Numbered from the stretch's first letter, positions 16,775-26,132 are shown. The stretch is DNA of 64,000 nt from Plantibacter sp. VKM Ac-2880 (GCF_015351235.1 NZ_JADKSJ010000001.1:124001-188000), one strand, 5' to 3'. Notes: a model not told the origin generated them from the sequence alone. Program-made: numbers and translations.

Positions 16775-19108
16775 ATGACACGACCAAGCCGCCTCCCACG
16801 CCTCCTCAGCGCCCTCGCAGCAGCCGCGCTGTCGTTCGCCGTCGTGTCCTCCGGGCTCTCCTCGCCGGTGTCACTCGCCGCTGCCGCACCCCTGCAGACA
16901 GCGCATGCAGCCACGACGCCGGACGGTCTCGTGTCGGTCGAGGTGAGCCCCAGCGACGGGGGAGCGGTCGAGCAGTCGTCGATCACCTCCTTCGGCATCA
17001 CCTTGACGAACGGGACCGACGACGACCTGCCGGCCGGTTCCCTCTTGCTGGCCGTCACCACCGCGCGCATCACCGGGACGGCGGCGCTCGACGCGTGGCT
17101 CGACACCTCGGGTGCCGACGCGGCGACGACACCGAGCGGGACGACCGTGGTCCGCACCATCGAGATCCCGGAACTCATCGCCGGGCAGCAGTACGTCGTG
17201 AGTGGCCTCGACTTCACCCCGCCGGCACTCGGCTTCGACGACGCGGACAGCTGGGGCTCCTACGGCGTCTCCGCGGGCTATACGGCGGGGGACACGGCCG
17301 CCGGGGGACGGACTGCGTTGGTCTGGCGGTCCCAGGGACAGCCCACGGCGGCCTCGCTCGCCGTCGTCGCCCCACTCACTGTGCCGATCAGCTACGGCGG
17401 GCTCCTCGACGCCGACGAGCTCACCGAGCTCACCGACGACGACGGTGCACTCACGACGCAGCTCGACGCGTACTTCGGTGAGCAGATCGCCCTCGGGATC
17501 GATCCTCGGATCATCGCCTCCATCAGAGCGCTCGGCACTCGAGCGCCTGAGGGGGCCGTGGCCTGGCTCGCCCGCCTCGAGGCCGCACCGAACGAGACGT
17601 TCGCCCTCCAGTACGGCGACGCGGAGCCTGCCGTCCAAGCCGAGGCTGGGCTCGGGCAGTTGATGGCGCCAACCTCGTTCGGCTTCGCCCTGGACGTCGC
17701 CGACTTCCCTGTGGTGCAGCCCACCGAGACTCCGACGCCGTCCGATACACCGACCACGGGCCCCGACGGCGTCCAGCCGAGCCCGGAGACGGGCCCGTCA
17801 CCCGCGACGGCGACCGATGAGGCGTCCCCGACCGCCACGCCGTCCGACGGGTCCACCCCCACACCGTCACCCTCCCAGACGCCCGCCCAACCGGTCCCGA
17901 CCGTTCCGACGATGGCCGAGCTGCTCGAATGGAGCTACTCACTCCCGAACATCGTGTGGGCGAGCGGCGCGGTGACCGATGCCGACCTCTCCGTCTTCAC
18001 CTCGTCCGGTGGCGCGGTCGCGATGGTGGACTCAGCCAACACCTCCACGAGCGGTCAGACGCTCCGCGCGTCGGCGACTGCCGGGACCACACCGACCCTC
18101 CTGGTCGACCACGGTCTCGCCGACTCACTGAGCGCCGCCGCCTCGGCGTCAACGGACAGCGCGTTCCAGAACGCCATCGCGGACGTGAACGCCCGGGCCG
18201 CCGCCATCGGTACGGAGGGGTCGACCGGCGGAACGGTCGTCGCAGTCCTCCCGCGCGCCGTCGACTCCACGCTCCCGGCCCTGGGCGACACGGTCAACGC
18301 ACTCCGCTCGTTGCCGGCCACCGCTCGGACGTCCCTCGCGAGCACCCTCACGGAACCGCCGGCCGCGGTCACCCTCGGTGCGATGGCCCCGAACGACGAC
18401 CGGGTTTCGGACGTCCGGGTCCTCCTCGACGACGAACGACTCGTCACCGAGTTCTCCTCCGTGTTGAACGAGCCCGAGCTGTTGACCGGGCGTGAGCGCG
18501 CCACGCTGCTCTCCAGCCTCGCAGCCGGGTGGCTCTCCACGGCGGAGGGCTGGGGCGCCGCGGTCACGGCGCAGCAGGAGCGCACCGACACCGTCCTCGC
18601 ATCGGTCCGCGTGACGGACAGCAGCCGAATCAACATGGTGGGCGGTGAGGTGTCGTTGCCGTTCGCGGTTCGGAACGACCTGCCGTACCCCGTCACCGTC
18701 GTGATGCAGGCGTCGCCGAGCAACGGTCGTCTCAGCATCTCCGGTTCCGTCACGCAGGAGATCGCCGCGGACTCGCGGGCGACTGTCCTCGTCCCCGTCC
18801 AGGCGCAGATCGGGAACGGTGACGCCACCCTCCGAGTGCAACTGTTCAGCACGGGTGGTCAGGCCATCGGTGAGCAGTCGTTCGTCGGCGTGAACGTCCG
18901 CGCCGACTGGGAGGGCATCGGCGCTGTCGTCCTCGCTCTGCTCGTCGCCCTGCTGTTCGTCAGCGGGGTCGTCCGCATGGTGCTCGGCCGTCGGGCGAAG
19001 CGTCGTGCTCTCGCCGCCCCCGCGGGCATCGCGCCGGACGACGATGAGCGTGCGGACGGAGAGCCCCCGGTAGAGTCGTCACCCGGACGACGGGAGACGA
19101 ATGGCTGA
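16775..19108 (+). CDS. DUF6049-family exported membrane-anchored protein
   Basis: The 777-aa protein has an N-terminal signal peptide (to about residue 40), a long extracytoplasmic part with a Thr/Pro/Ser-rich linker (about 315-375) and a C-terminal membrane helix (near VVLALLVALLFVSGVV) followed by a short basic then acidic tail. It occupies the position of Rv3909 in mycobacteria, directly upstream of murJ, and matches DUF6049. Its job is unknown but it is presumed to serve the cell wall together with MurJ. ATG 16775 is preferred; GTG 16760 is possible. It overlaps murJ by 8 bp, so the two are translationally coupled. Confidence 0.78.
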   Translation: MTRPSRLPRLLSALAAAALSFAVVSSGLSSPVSLAAAAPLQTAHAATTPDGLVSVEVSPSDGGAVEQSSITSFGITLTNGTDDDLPAGSLLLAVTTARITGTAALDAWLDTSGADAATTPSGTTVVRTIEIPELIAGQQYVVSGLDFTPPALGFDDADSWGSYGVSAGYTAGDTAAGGRTALVWRSQGQPTAASLAVVAPLTVPISYGGLLDADELTELTDDDGALTTQLDAYFGEQIALGIDPRIIASIRALGTRAPEGAVAWLARLEAAPNETFALQYGDAEPAVQAEAGLGQLMAPTSFGFALDVADFPVVQPTETPTPSDTPTTGPDGVQPSPETGPSPATATDEASPTATPSDGSTPTPSPSQTPAQPVPTVPTMAELLEWSYSLPNIVWASGAVTDADLSVFTSSGGAVAMVDSANTSTSGQTLRASATAGTTPTLLVDHGLADSLSAAASASTDSAFQNAIADVNARAAAIGTEGSTGGTVVAVLPRAVDSTLPALGDTVNALRSLPATARTSLASTLTEPPAAVTLGAMAPNDDRVSDVRVLLDDERLVTEFSSVLNEPELLTGRERATLLSSLAAGWLSTAEGWGAAVTAQQERTDTVLASVRVTDSSRINMVGGEVSLPFAVRNDLPYPVTVVMQASPSNGRLSISGSVTQEIAADSRATVLVPVQAQIGNGDATLRVQLFSTGGQAIGEQSFVGVNVRADWEGIGAVVLALLVALLFVSGVVRMVLGRRAKRRALAAPAGIAPDDDERADGEPPVESSPGRRETNG

Positions 19109-20717
19109 CGGCATCGGTAGGGCGAGCGCCCTCCTCGCCTCGGGGACGCTGGTCTCCCGGCTCCTCGGCTTCGTCAAGGCCATCCTCGTGGCACAGGCGA
19201 TCGGTGTCGTCGTCATCGGCGACACCTTCGCCATCGCGAACCAGTTGCCGAACACCATCTACGTCATCATCGGCGGCGGCGTCCTCAGCGCCGTGCTGGT
19301 GCCGCAGATCGTCCGAGCCGGTATCCATGCCGACGGTGGCAACGCGTACATCAACAAGCTCGTGACCATCACCCTGGTGTTCATCGGGGGAGCCACAGCG
19401 GTCATCACCCTGCTGGCGCCGGTCTTCGTGTTCATCGTGGCTGCCACCCTGCCGCCGGACCAGTTCGCGCTCGCGACGGCGTTCGCCTACTGGTGCCTCC
19501 CGCAGATCCTGTTCTACGCCCTGTACACCGTGCTCGGCGAGGTCCTCAACGCCCGCAAGATGTTCGGGCCGTTCACCTGGGCGCCCGTCCTCAACAACGT
19601 CATCGCGATCGCCGGCCTGGTCGCCTTCATCGGCGTGTACGGCAGCGGTGACCTCGCCGTGCTCGAGTGGACCGACGGTAGGACCGTCCTGCTCGCCGGG
19701 TCCGCCACGCTCGGCGTCGTGGTCCAGGCCGCGTTCCTCATGGTCTTCTGGCGGAAGGCCGGGCTGCGCTTCCGACCTGACTTCCAGTGGCGGGGGGTGG
19801 GACTCCGGGCCACCGGTCGGATCGCCAGCTGGACCTTCGGCATGCTGCTGCTGACGACCGGCGCGGGGATCATCGAAACCCAGATCGTCGCCTCCGTCAG
19901 TGATCAGGGGCCGTCCGTCGCGATCCTCAACTACGCGTGGCTGATCTTCATGCTGCCGCACTCGATCATCACCGTCTCGATCGCGACGGCGTACTTCACC
20001 CGCATGAGCGAACACGCGCAGGGCACCCGGGAGCACGGGCGTGACCTCCCTCGACTGCAGGCCGACATCTCGGCGGCGATCCGCGTCGTGAGCGTCCTCA
20101 TCGTCCTCGCCGCCGCGGTCATCATCGTGGTGGCCGTCCCCTTCGGAAGCGTGTTCGCGGAGACCTTCGAGCAGGCGCAGGCCATGGGGGGCATCATCAT
20201 CGCCTTCGTCATCGGCCTGGTCCCGTTCTGTATCCTCTTCGTCCTGCAGCGCGCGTTCTACGCCCTGGGTGACACGAAGACACCGTTCTTCTTCACGCTG
20301 TTCCAGACGCTGCTCTTCGTGCTGCTCGCGATCGTCGTCCTGCTCGTCCTGCCGAAGCACCTGGTGGGTGCCGGCGTCGCCCTCGCCATCACGGTCGCGT
20401 GCATCGCTCAGACGGTGGTCGCCGCATGGTTGCTCCGTCGTCGGCTGGGTGGCCTGGACACGAAGCGGATCCTCCTCAGCCTCCTGCGATACGTCGCGGC
20501 CGCCGTTCCCGCCGCCGCGGTCGGCGTCGTCGTGCTGTCGCTGTTGGGCGGCATCGGGGAGGAGGGGTTCACCACGGCGACGATCCCCGGAGCCATCATC
20601 ACGATGGCGGTCGTCGGCACCGTCATGGCCGCGGTCTACCTGGCCGTCCTCGCCCTCCTGCGGACGCCGGAACTCAAGGCCGCTCTGGCACCCGTCCTCG
20701 CTCGCCTCGGCCGCTGA
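19101..20717 (+). CDS. murJ: Lipid II flippase MurJ
   Basis: The 538-aa integral membrane protein has about 14 TM segments and MVIN/MurJ patterns: SRLLGFVKAILVAQAIG near the N-terminus, VLVPQIVRAG and LQRAFYALGDTKTPFF. MurJ moves lipid II across the cytoplasmic membrane for peptidoglycan synthesis. The ATG overlaps the 3' end of the DUF6049 gene, as in other actinobacteria. The C-terminal cytoplasmic pseudokinase domain known from mycobacterial MurJ is absent; the protein ends just after the last TM. Confidence 0.92.
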   Translation: MADGIGRASALLASGTLVSRLLGFVKAILVAQAIGVVVIGDTFAIANQLPNTIYVIIGGGVLSAVLVPQIVRAGIHADGGNAYINKLVTITLVFIGGATAVITLLAPVFVFIVAATLPPDQFALATAFAYWCLPQILFYALYTVLGEVLNARKMFGPFTWAPVLNNVIAIAGLVAFIGVYGSGDLAVLEWTDGRTVLLAGSATLGVVVQAAFLMVFWRKAGLRFRPDFQWRGVGLRATGRIASWTFGMLLLTTGAGIIETQIVASVSDQGPSVAILNYAWLIFMLPHSIITVSIATAYFTRMSEHAQGTREHGRDLPRLQADISAAIRVVSVLIVLAAAVIIVVAVPFGSVFAETFEQAQAMGGIIIAFVIGLVPFCILFVLQRAFYALGDTKTPFFFTLFQTLLFVLLAIVVLLVLPKHLVGAGVALAITVACIAQTVVAAWLLRRRLGGLDTKRILLSLLRYVAAAVPAAAVGVVVLSLLGGIGEEGFTTATIPGAIITMAVVGTVMAAVYLAVLALLRTPELKAALAPVLARLGR

Positions 20718-20779
20718 TCGCCGTCTGCCGGACGAGCGCATCGCGCGCACCTGAGAGCTGTCCGAGGCCCCACAGCAGC

Positions 20780-20805
20780 GGAATAGGCGCCGGTTAGGAT
20801 GTGTT
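20780..20805 (+). promoter_or_regulatory. SigR/SigH-type promoter for trxBA
   Basis: GGAAT (20780-20784), an 18-bp spacer, then GTT (20803-20805) exactly match the GGAAT-N18-GTT consensus of thiol-oxidative-stress sigma factors SigR (Streptomyces) and SigH (Mycobacterium), whose known targets include trxBA. The site is about 60 bp upstream of the trxB GTG. Confidence 0.65.
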
Positions 20806-20866
20806 ACACCACTCGGAAGCCCGGAACCCACCTGGTCCGGGAGTCCACGAACCACTGAGGAGCATC

Positions 20867-21877
20867 GTGCGTCAGGTCATCATCATCGGATCAGGACCCG
20901 CCGGCTACACGGCGGCGATCTACGCTGCGCGCGCCTCGTTGCAGCCGTTGCTCGTCGCGTCGTCGGTCGAGGCGGGCGGCGAGCTCATGAACACCACCGA
21001 GATCGAGAACTTCCCGGGTTTCCCCGACGGCATCCAGGGCCCTGAGCTCATGATGAAGCTGCAGGAGCAGGCAGAGAAGTTCGGCACCGAGGTGCTCTAC
21101 GACGACGTCACCGACCTCAAGCTCGAGGGCGACGTGAAGACCGTCACCCTCGGCAACGGTCAGGTCCACGAGGCACACACCGTCATCTTCGCCACCGGTT
21201 CCGCGTACCGCAAGCTCGGACTAGCCGACGAGGAGCGCCTCTCCGGTCACGGCGTCTCCTGGTGTGCGACGTGCGACGGCTTCTTCTTCAAGGAGAAGAC
21301 CATCGCGGTCATCGGCGGCGGCGACAGTGCGATGGAGGAGGCCACCTTCCTCACGCGCTTCGCGTCGAAGGTCTATGTCATCCACCGCAAGGACACCCTC
21401 CGCGCGTCGAAGATCATGCAGGACCGCGCATTCGCGAACGACAAGATCGAGTTCATCTGGAATAGCGAGGTCGCAGGCATCACCGGCGCCGACGCGGTGG
21501 ACGGCGTGACGCTGCGGTCGACCACCGACGGCACCGAGACGCACCTGCCGCTCGGCGGACTGTTCATCGCGATCGGCAACGACCCGCGCACGCACCTGAT
21601 CCACGGACAGTTGGACCTCGCTCCCGAAGGCACCATCGCGGTCAAGGGTCGCTCGTCGAAGACCAACCTGCCCGGCGTCTTCGCCGCCGGTGACGTCATC
21701 GACCCCACCTACCGTCAGGCCATCACGGCTGCCGGCAGTGGCACCATCGCGGCCCTCGACGCGGAGCACTACCTCGCCGACCGCGAGCAGGCTGCAGGCG
21801 AGTTGGCCGCCATCGGCGAGGCTCAGACCGCGGGCCGCCCCCAGCCTTCCGACCCGGTCCTCGCCACCACCGTTTGA
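20867..21877 (+). CDS. trxB: Thioredoxin-disulfide reductase
   Basis: The 336-aa flavoprotein has the FAD motif GSGPAGY (8-14), the redox pair CATC (C133/C136) within VSWCATCDGFFF, an NADPH motif GGGDSAMEE and the C-terminal FAD motif GVFAAGDVIDP. It uses NADPH to reduce thioredoxin, made by the next gene. Start: GTG 20867 (VRQVIIIGSG) with AGGAG at -8; the longer frame to 20801 would run through the promoter. The trxB-trxA pair is separated by 47 bp and ends at a terminator. Confidence 0.95.
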   Translation: MRQVIIIGSGPAGYTAAIYAARASLQPLLVASSVEAGGELMNTTEIENFPGFPDGIQGPELMMKLQEQAEKFGTEVLYDDVTDLKLEGDVKTVTLGNGQVHEAHTVIFATGSAYRKLGLADEERLSGHGVSWCATCDGFFFKEKTIAVIGGGDSAMEEATFLTRFASKVYVIHRKDTLRASKIMQDRAFANDKIEFIWNSEVAGITGADAVDGVTLRSTTDGTETHLPLGGLFIAIGNDPRTHLIHGQLDLAPEGTIAVKGRSSKTNLPGVFAAGDVIDPTYRQAITAAGSGTIAALDAEHYLADREQAAGELAAIGEAQTAGRPQPSDPVLATTV

Positions 21878-21924
21878 TCGACCGCGCGCCCACCTCGACG
21901 CGCGCACCACGAAGGAGAACACTC

Positions 21925-22245
21925 ATGTCAGATGCAGTCACCGAAGCCACGTTCGACGAGCTGGTCATCAACAGCGACAAGCCCGTCCTGGTCGACTTCT
22001 GGGCCGCCTGGTGCGGTCCGTGTCGCGCCGTCGGCCCGATCCTCGACACCATCGGCTCCGAGAACAGTGACAAGATCACCGTCCTCAAGCTGAACGTCGA
22101 CGAGAACCCGAACCTCGCGATGAAGTACCAGATCACCTCCATCCCGGCCATGAAGGTCTTCAAGGGCGGCGAGGTCGTCCAGACCGTCATCGGCGCAAAG
22201 CCGAAGGCAGCACTCGAGAAGGACCTCGCAGCTTTCATCGGCTGA
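21925..22245 (+). CDS. trxA: Thioredoxin
   Basis: The 106-aa protein has the active site WCGPC (Cys30/Cys33) within VLVDFWAAWCGPCRAV and the cis-Pro in SIPAMKVF. It is a cytoplasmic disulfide reductant recycled by the upstream reductase. The start ATG 21925 has GAAGGAGA at a good distance. A strong terminator follows 20 bp after the stop. Confidence 0.96.
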   Translation: MSDAVTEATFDELVINSDKPVLVDFWAAWCGPCRAVGPILDTIGSENSDKITVLKLNVDENPNLAMKYQITSIPAMKVFKGGEVVQTVIGAKPKAALEKDLAAFIG

Positions 22246-22265
22246 CCAGGAGATCATCCTCGCTC

Positions 22266-22299
22266 AGAACCGCCCGACTCTCCGGAGCCGGGCGGTTCT
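22266..22299 (+). terminator. Terminator after trxA
   Basis: AGAACCGCCCG pairs with CGGGCGGTTCT (11 bp, about 12-nt loop), followed by TCGTTTAT. Confidence 0.8.
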
Positions 22300-22350
22300 T
22301 CGTTTATGGATCACCGCGGCTAGGTACGAAAGGCAAGCTTCAGCGCTAGC

Positions 22351-22364
22351 GTTTCACGTGAAAC
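22351..22364. other. parS site (exact)
   Basis: GTTTCACGTGAAAC, the perfect 14-bp palindrome bound by ParB. It lies in the convergent gap between trxA and parB. Confidence 0.9.
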
Positions 22365-22470
22365 GTCGGACGATCGCTGTCAATTCCGGCTCGGATCAGG
22401 ACTTTCCCCATCTCGTGCGCGCCGGTCGCGGCACGGGACGGATGGTGTCGCAACAACTCGGAAGAACGCA

Positions 22471-22506
22471 AACGCGGGGACCGCTCGATGAGCAATCCCC
22501 GCGTTT
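22471..22506 (-). terminator. parB terminator hairpin overlapping a parS site
   Basis: AAACGCGGG (22471-22479) and CCCGCGTTT (22498-22506) form a 9-bp stem downstream of the parB stop on the minus strand; a T-rich tract (GCGTTCTTCC) follows on that strand. The arm nearest parB shares 4 bases with the parS at 22503-22516. Confidence 0.6.
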
Positions 22507-22516
22507 CACGTGAAAC
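22503..22516. other. parS site (exact)
   Basis: GTTTCACGTGAAAC, immediately 3' of parB (5 bp beyond the stop codon) and overlapping the parB terminator stem. Confidence 0.9.
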
Positions 22517-22520
22517 GTCG

Positions 22521-23570
22521 CTAGGAAGACTGTCCGAAGCCGGACTCGCCGAGCTCACTGAGGATGCGGTTCAGATCTGCGATCGTCGCGAACTCGACCA
22601 CCATCTGGCCCTTCTTCGCTCCGAGCGTGACCTTCACGCGAGTGTTCAGGCGGTCACCGAGGCGGTCGGCGATCTCGTCGAGCTGGCCACGGCGGGAGCC
22701 TGCGATCGGCCTCGGCTTCTTCGCCTGGACGCCTTGAGCGGCGGCGGCTTCTGCCGCACGAACGGAGAGGTCTTCGTTGACGATCTTGTCGGCGAGACGC
22801 TGCTGCGCTTCGGGATCAGTCAGGGACAGGATGGCCCGTGCGTGGCCGGCACTCAGCACGCCCGCTGCGACCCGCTGCTGGACCGCCGCGGGCAGCTTGA
22901 GCAGACGGATGGTGTTGCTGATCTGGGGCCGTGAGCGGCCGATCCGGTTCGCGAGCTCATCCTGGGTGATCCCGAAGTCCGCGAGGAGCTGCTGGTACGC
23001 AGAGGCCTCTTCCAGCGGGTTCAGCTCGGAGCGATGGAGGTTCTCGAGGAGCGCGTCCCGAAGCATGTCCTCGTCCGCAGTGTCCTTGATGATCGCCGGG
23101 ATCCGGTCGAGTCCGACCTCCTTCGAGGCGCGGAGACGTCGCTCACCCATGATGAGCTCGTACTGCTCATCGTCACCGGGGATGGGGCGCACGACGATGG
23201 GCTGGAGTACGCCGACCTCGCGGATGCTGGTCACCAGCTCGGCGAGGTGGTCCTCATCGAACACGGTACGGGGCTGGTTTGCGTTCGGAACGATCAGCCC
23301 GGGGGAGAGGTAGGCGAGTCGTGCACCGGGCACGGCGACGAGCTGTGGGCCCTCCTCGGCCGGGACAGCGTCCGACGACGGCGCTGAGGACTCGGCGGCC
23401 GCAGCCGCGGCGTCGGCTGCCGCCGTAGCCGCATCCTTTGCAGCTTTCCGAGCCGTCCCCTGGTTGTCGGGGAAGAAGACGTCGACGGGCCGGTTCGCCT
23501 GGGTATCGGAGCTCGTGGTCGGGATGAGGGCACCGATCCCACGGCCGAGTCCGGTTCGTTTCGTTGCCAT
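22521..23570 (-). CDS. parB: Chromosome-partitioning protein ParB
   Basis: The 349-aa protein has a basic N-terminal ParA-interacting peptide (TKRTGLGRGIGALIP), an Ala-rich linker (about 40-65), the CTPase motif GERRLRA (142-148) and ENLHR (176-180), a helix-turn-helix (about 202-221; TQDELANRIGRSRPQISNT) and a C-terminal dimer domain. It loads at parS, slides as a CTP-gated clamp and segregates origins with ParA. The stop of parA overlaps the parB ATG by 1 base, so they are co-translated. Nine parS or near-parS sites lie close by. Confidence 0.96.
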   Translation of the reverse strand: MATKRTGLGRGIGALIPTTSSDTQANRPVDVFFPDNQGTARKAAKDAATAAADAAAAAAESSAPSSDAVPAEEGPQLVAVPGARLAYLSPGLIVPNANQPRTVFDEDHLAELVTSIREVGVLQPIVVRPIPGDDEQYELIMGERRLRASKEVGLDRIPAIIKDTADEDMLRDALLENLHRSELNPLEEASAYQQLLADFGITQDELANRIGRSRPQISNTIRLLKLPAAVQQRVAAGVLSAGHARAILSLTDPEAQQRLADKIVNEDLSVRAAEAAAAQGVQAKKPRPIAGSRRGQLDEIADRLGDRLNTRVKVTLGAKKGQMVVEFATIADLNRILSELGESGFGQSS

Positions 23571-24550
23571 CAGTGACTGACTCCCTCAGGGTGGTTCGTA
23601 TCGGGTGACGCGTGCTGCTGTGCAGCCCAGCGGTTCGCTATCTCTGCAGCGGCCTCGAGGTAGGAGACGGCACCCAGAGACGTCGGGTCGTAGCTGATGA
23701 CGCTCTGCCCGAAGCTGGGCGCCTCCGAGATGCGCACGGCGCGGGGGATGATGGACTCGAGGACCTGACCGGTGAAGTGGTCACGGACATCCTGTGCGAC
23801 CTGCTGCGCAAGGTTGGTGCGCCCGTCGTACATCGTGAGCAGGATGGTGCTCACGGCGAGACCGGGATTCAGATGGCGCTGGATCAACTGGATACTGCTC
23901 AACAACTGGCTGAGCCCTTCCAGCGCGTAGTACTCGCACTGGATCGGGATGAGCACCTCCTTCGCCGCGACGAAGGCGTTGATCGTCAGCAAGCCGAGTG
24001 ACGGCGGGCAGTCGATCAGAACGTAGTGGAACGGCTCCTCGGCATCTTGGATGAACTGCTCGAGCGCGGTGCGCAGCCGGTGTTCACGAGCCACTTGAGA
24101 GACGAGCTCGATTTCAGCGCCGGCCAGGTGGATGGTGGAGGGAGCGCAGAAGAGGGTGGGGAACTCCGGGCTCTGCTGCACCACGTCGGCGAGCGGGAAG
24201 TCGTCGATCAGGACGTCGTACACGCTGGGGACGTCCGAGTGGTGCTCAACGCCGAGCGCCGTGGAGGCGTTCCCCTGCGGGTCGAGGTCGATGACCAGCA
24301 CGCGTGCGCCGGAGCGGGCGAGAGCAGCGCCGATGTTGACGGTCGTCGTCGTCTTGCCCACGCCGCCCTTCTGATTGGAAACCGTGAACACCCGCGTGTG
24401 GTCTGGAGTCGGCAGCGTTGCGTGAGCCAAGGCTTTGCGCCTCTCAGTCAGATGGTGAAGTTCGCGAGCCAGGGGAGTCGATGCGTCGAAGGCGCTACCA
24501 ACGGAGTCTCGCGCGGATGCTGCGGAATGCGTTGGTTCGGGTTGTTTCAC
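23570..24550 (-). CDS. parA: Chromosome-partitioning ATPase ParA
   Basis: This Soj/ParA-type ATPase has a deviant Walker A KGGVGKTT (about 61-68), Walker A' and B regions (VIDLDPQGNAS; YVLIDCPPSLG) and about 326 residues. It dimerises with ATP on the nucleoid and is driven by ParB-DNA complexes. Several starts are possible. GTG 24550 is preferred because AGAAGG stands 6 bp upstream; the frame stays open to an ATG at 24631. The chosen start and its ribosome-binding spacer lie inside a parS site. The N-terminal 50 residues are variable and Lys/Arg/Glu-rich, as in relatives. Confidence 0.92.
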   Translation of the reverse strand: MKQPEPTHSAASARDSVGSAFDASTPLARELHHLTERRKALAHATLPTPDHTRVFTVSNQKGGVGKTTTTVNIGAALARSGARVLVIDLDPQGNASTALGVEHHSDVPSVYDVLIDDFPLADVVQQSPEFPTLFCAPSTIHLAGAEIELVSQVAREHRLRTALEQFIQDAEEPFHYVLIDCPPSLGLLTINAFVAAKEVLIPIQCEYYALEGLSQLLSSIQLIQRHLNPGLAVSTILLTMYDGRTNLAQQVAQDVRDHFTGQVLESIIPRAVRISEAPSFGQSVISYDPTSLGAVSYLEAAAEIANRWAAQQHASPDTNHPEGVSH

Positions 24551-24557
24551 GTGAAAC
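24544..24557. other. parS site (exact), overlapping parA translation start
   Basis: GTTTCACGTGAAAC. On the minus strand it contains the preferred parA GTG codon and the spacer to the ribosome-binding site. Confidence 0.9.
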
Positions 24558-24745
24558 CTTCTCGCTCGAAACGTGTTCTTCAACCGTACCAGCGCAGGCT
24601 GACGCAGGGGACGGAGATCTCCCGCAAGCACGACTGATCCGATCGTCTCGGGCCGTCGACTTCGAGTTCATCCTCCGCCATCAGCACCACGAAGGACTGA
24701 GTGCACCGGAGCCGACGCTCCCGAGGACCGGAGTTGTGCACACGG

Positions 24746-24754
24746 TTATCCACA
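24746..24754. promoter_or_regulatory. DnaA box (consensus) upstream of parA
   Basis: TTATCCACA, a perfect consensus 9-mer, about 200 bp upstream of the parA start. A second perfect box is at 25068-25076. Confidence 0.6.
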
Positions 24755-25067
24755 GGCTCTTGCGGATCCCGCGCGTCCTCTGCCGAGCCACTCATGTCCA
24801 GCGCTGTCGCTCCGCTGGCACTCGCCCGATCGCCGTGCTCGGCGAGTGCCCGAACTCGACGGAACCCCGCCGAAGGACGTAAGTCCTCGACAGTTCCGCG
24901 GAAATACGCGGAACTTCGGGTCGTTCGGCCGTGACTAGACGAGCACCGCGACCACACAGCCCCTGCGTGCGGGCTGCCTACGTCGGCCGCCTATGACTCG
25001 GAGCTCGTTCAGGGAAGTGTTGTGTTGACCGATGATTCGCGCCAACGACCTCGGACTGTCCACAGAG

Positions 25068-25076
25068 TTATCCACA
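25068..25076. promoter_or_regulatory. DnaA box (consensus) in parA-rsmG region
   Basis: TTATCCACA, preceded by TGTCCACA, giving a closely spaced pair of box-like sites. Confidence 0.6.
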
Positions 25077-25136
25077 GTCAGCAGGTGCGGCAGGTGTGAT
25101 GGATCATCACGAGTGTCGCGTGCATTCTGCGCCAGT

Positions 25137-25150
25137 GTTTCACGTGGAAC
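25137..25150. other. Near-parS site (one mismatch)
   Basis: GTTTCACGTGGAAC, one base away from the palindrome. Confidence 0.7.
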
Positions 25151-25362
25151 ATTGCACTACTCGGCCATCCGACACGGCATCAGCACGACCGCCGCAGCGC
25201 CGGTGGGTTTCCTTGCGCGAATGGCGCTTCTTATGAGGACCAATGCGGCCCACTCATCATGAGTGGTGTCCTGACACAACTGAGAGACCGCCGGAAGGAG
25301 CAAGCGCCTGGAGGGCCGGAGCAGAACCGTGCCAGGTACGCGGCCCGTATCGCCACACCAGT

Positions 25363-25376
25363 GTTTCACGTGGAAC
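25363..25376. other. Near-parS site (one mismatch)
   Basis: GTTTCACGTGGAAC, identical to the variant at 25137. Confidence 0.7.
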
Positions 25377-25670
25377 ACCCCCTCAATGGCTAGCCTCGAG
25401 GTCGATGAACTACGAGTCAGCGACGCGGGATGTGCGCCTCACGGATTGATCGCGTCTCAGACCCGTCAGACATCCGCTACTTGCGCTCGTCGTCCACTGA
25501 CGCCCAGTGCAGCTTTGAGCCACACTCTGTGGCGTCGCCGGGGTGTGTCTTACTGCCGTTGACCGCGTGGCACGACAGTGACCTGCGTCAATGACCACGC
25601 GTGATGGTGCGCACACAGCCGACTGCCGTGGCGGTGCAGCTGTGTCGGCGTTCTGCGGATCGACCATGCT

Positions 25671-25684
25671 GTTTCACGTGAAAC
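25671..25684. other. parS site (exact)
   Basis: GTTTCACGTGAAAC in the gene-poor region. Confidence 0.9.
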
Positions 25685-26039
25685 ATCGACCCCAGTTCTT
25701 CACTAGATCCTCGTGAGGCCAGCAAGGCACGCCCCGGCGCCTGGTTCTGGATTCTTCAGCGAGCAGCGTTCGCGCTGAACGCGGGAGTGGCTTCATCCCG
25801 GATCCGTGGAACCCTCGGATTCAAGCCGTCATCCGTGTCGAGCACCCCAGCGAGACCGAGGCCAAAATCGGGACACGGTGACAACGGCCATCCGCGCCTC
25901 GGTCCGATCACAGCGCCCCGCCGGTATCGGAGGCGATGCCGCGCCGACGAGTTTCAGGCTAGGTTTCTTCACCGGATTGGCCGGTTGCTCGACGACAGGC
26001 CCTTCCCGGGCCGGGCGATAGCGTGCGAAGATACTCACC

Positions 26040-26053
26040 GTTCCACGTGAAAC
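26040..26053. other. Near-parS site (one mismatch, opposite orientation)
   Basis: GTTCCACGTGAAAC is the reverse complement of the variant at 25137 and 25363, so the same off-consensus form recurs three times. Confidence 0.7.
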
Positions 26054-26118
26054 ATCGCAGATGGTCCATTGGTGCTCCGGTTTCGCCGGAGAGACGCGCC
26101 ACGGCGTGTTCGACGGGC

Positions 26119-26132
26119 GTTTCACGTGAAAC
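26119..26132. other. parS site (exact)
   Basis: GTTTCACGTGAAAC, 66 bp from the previous near-parS. Confidence 0.9.
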
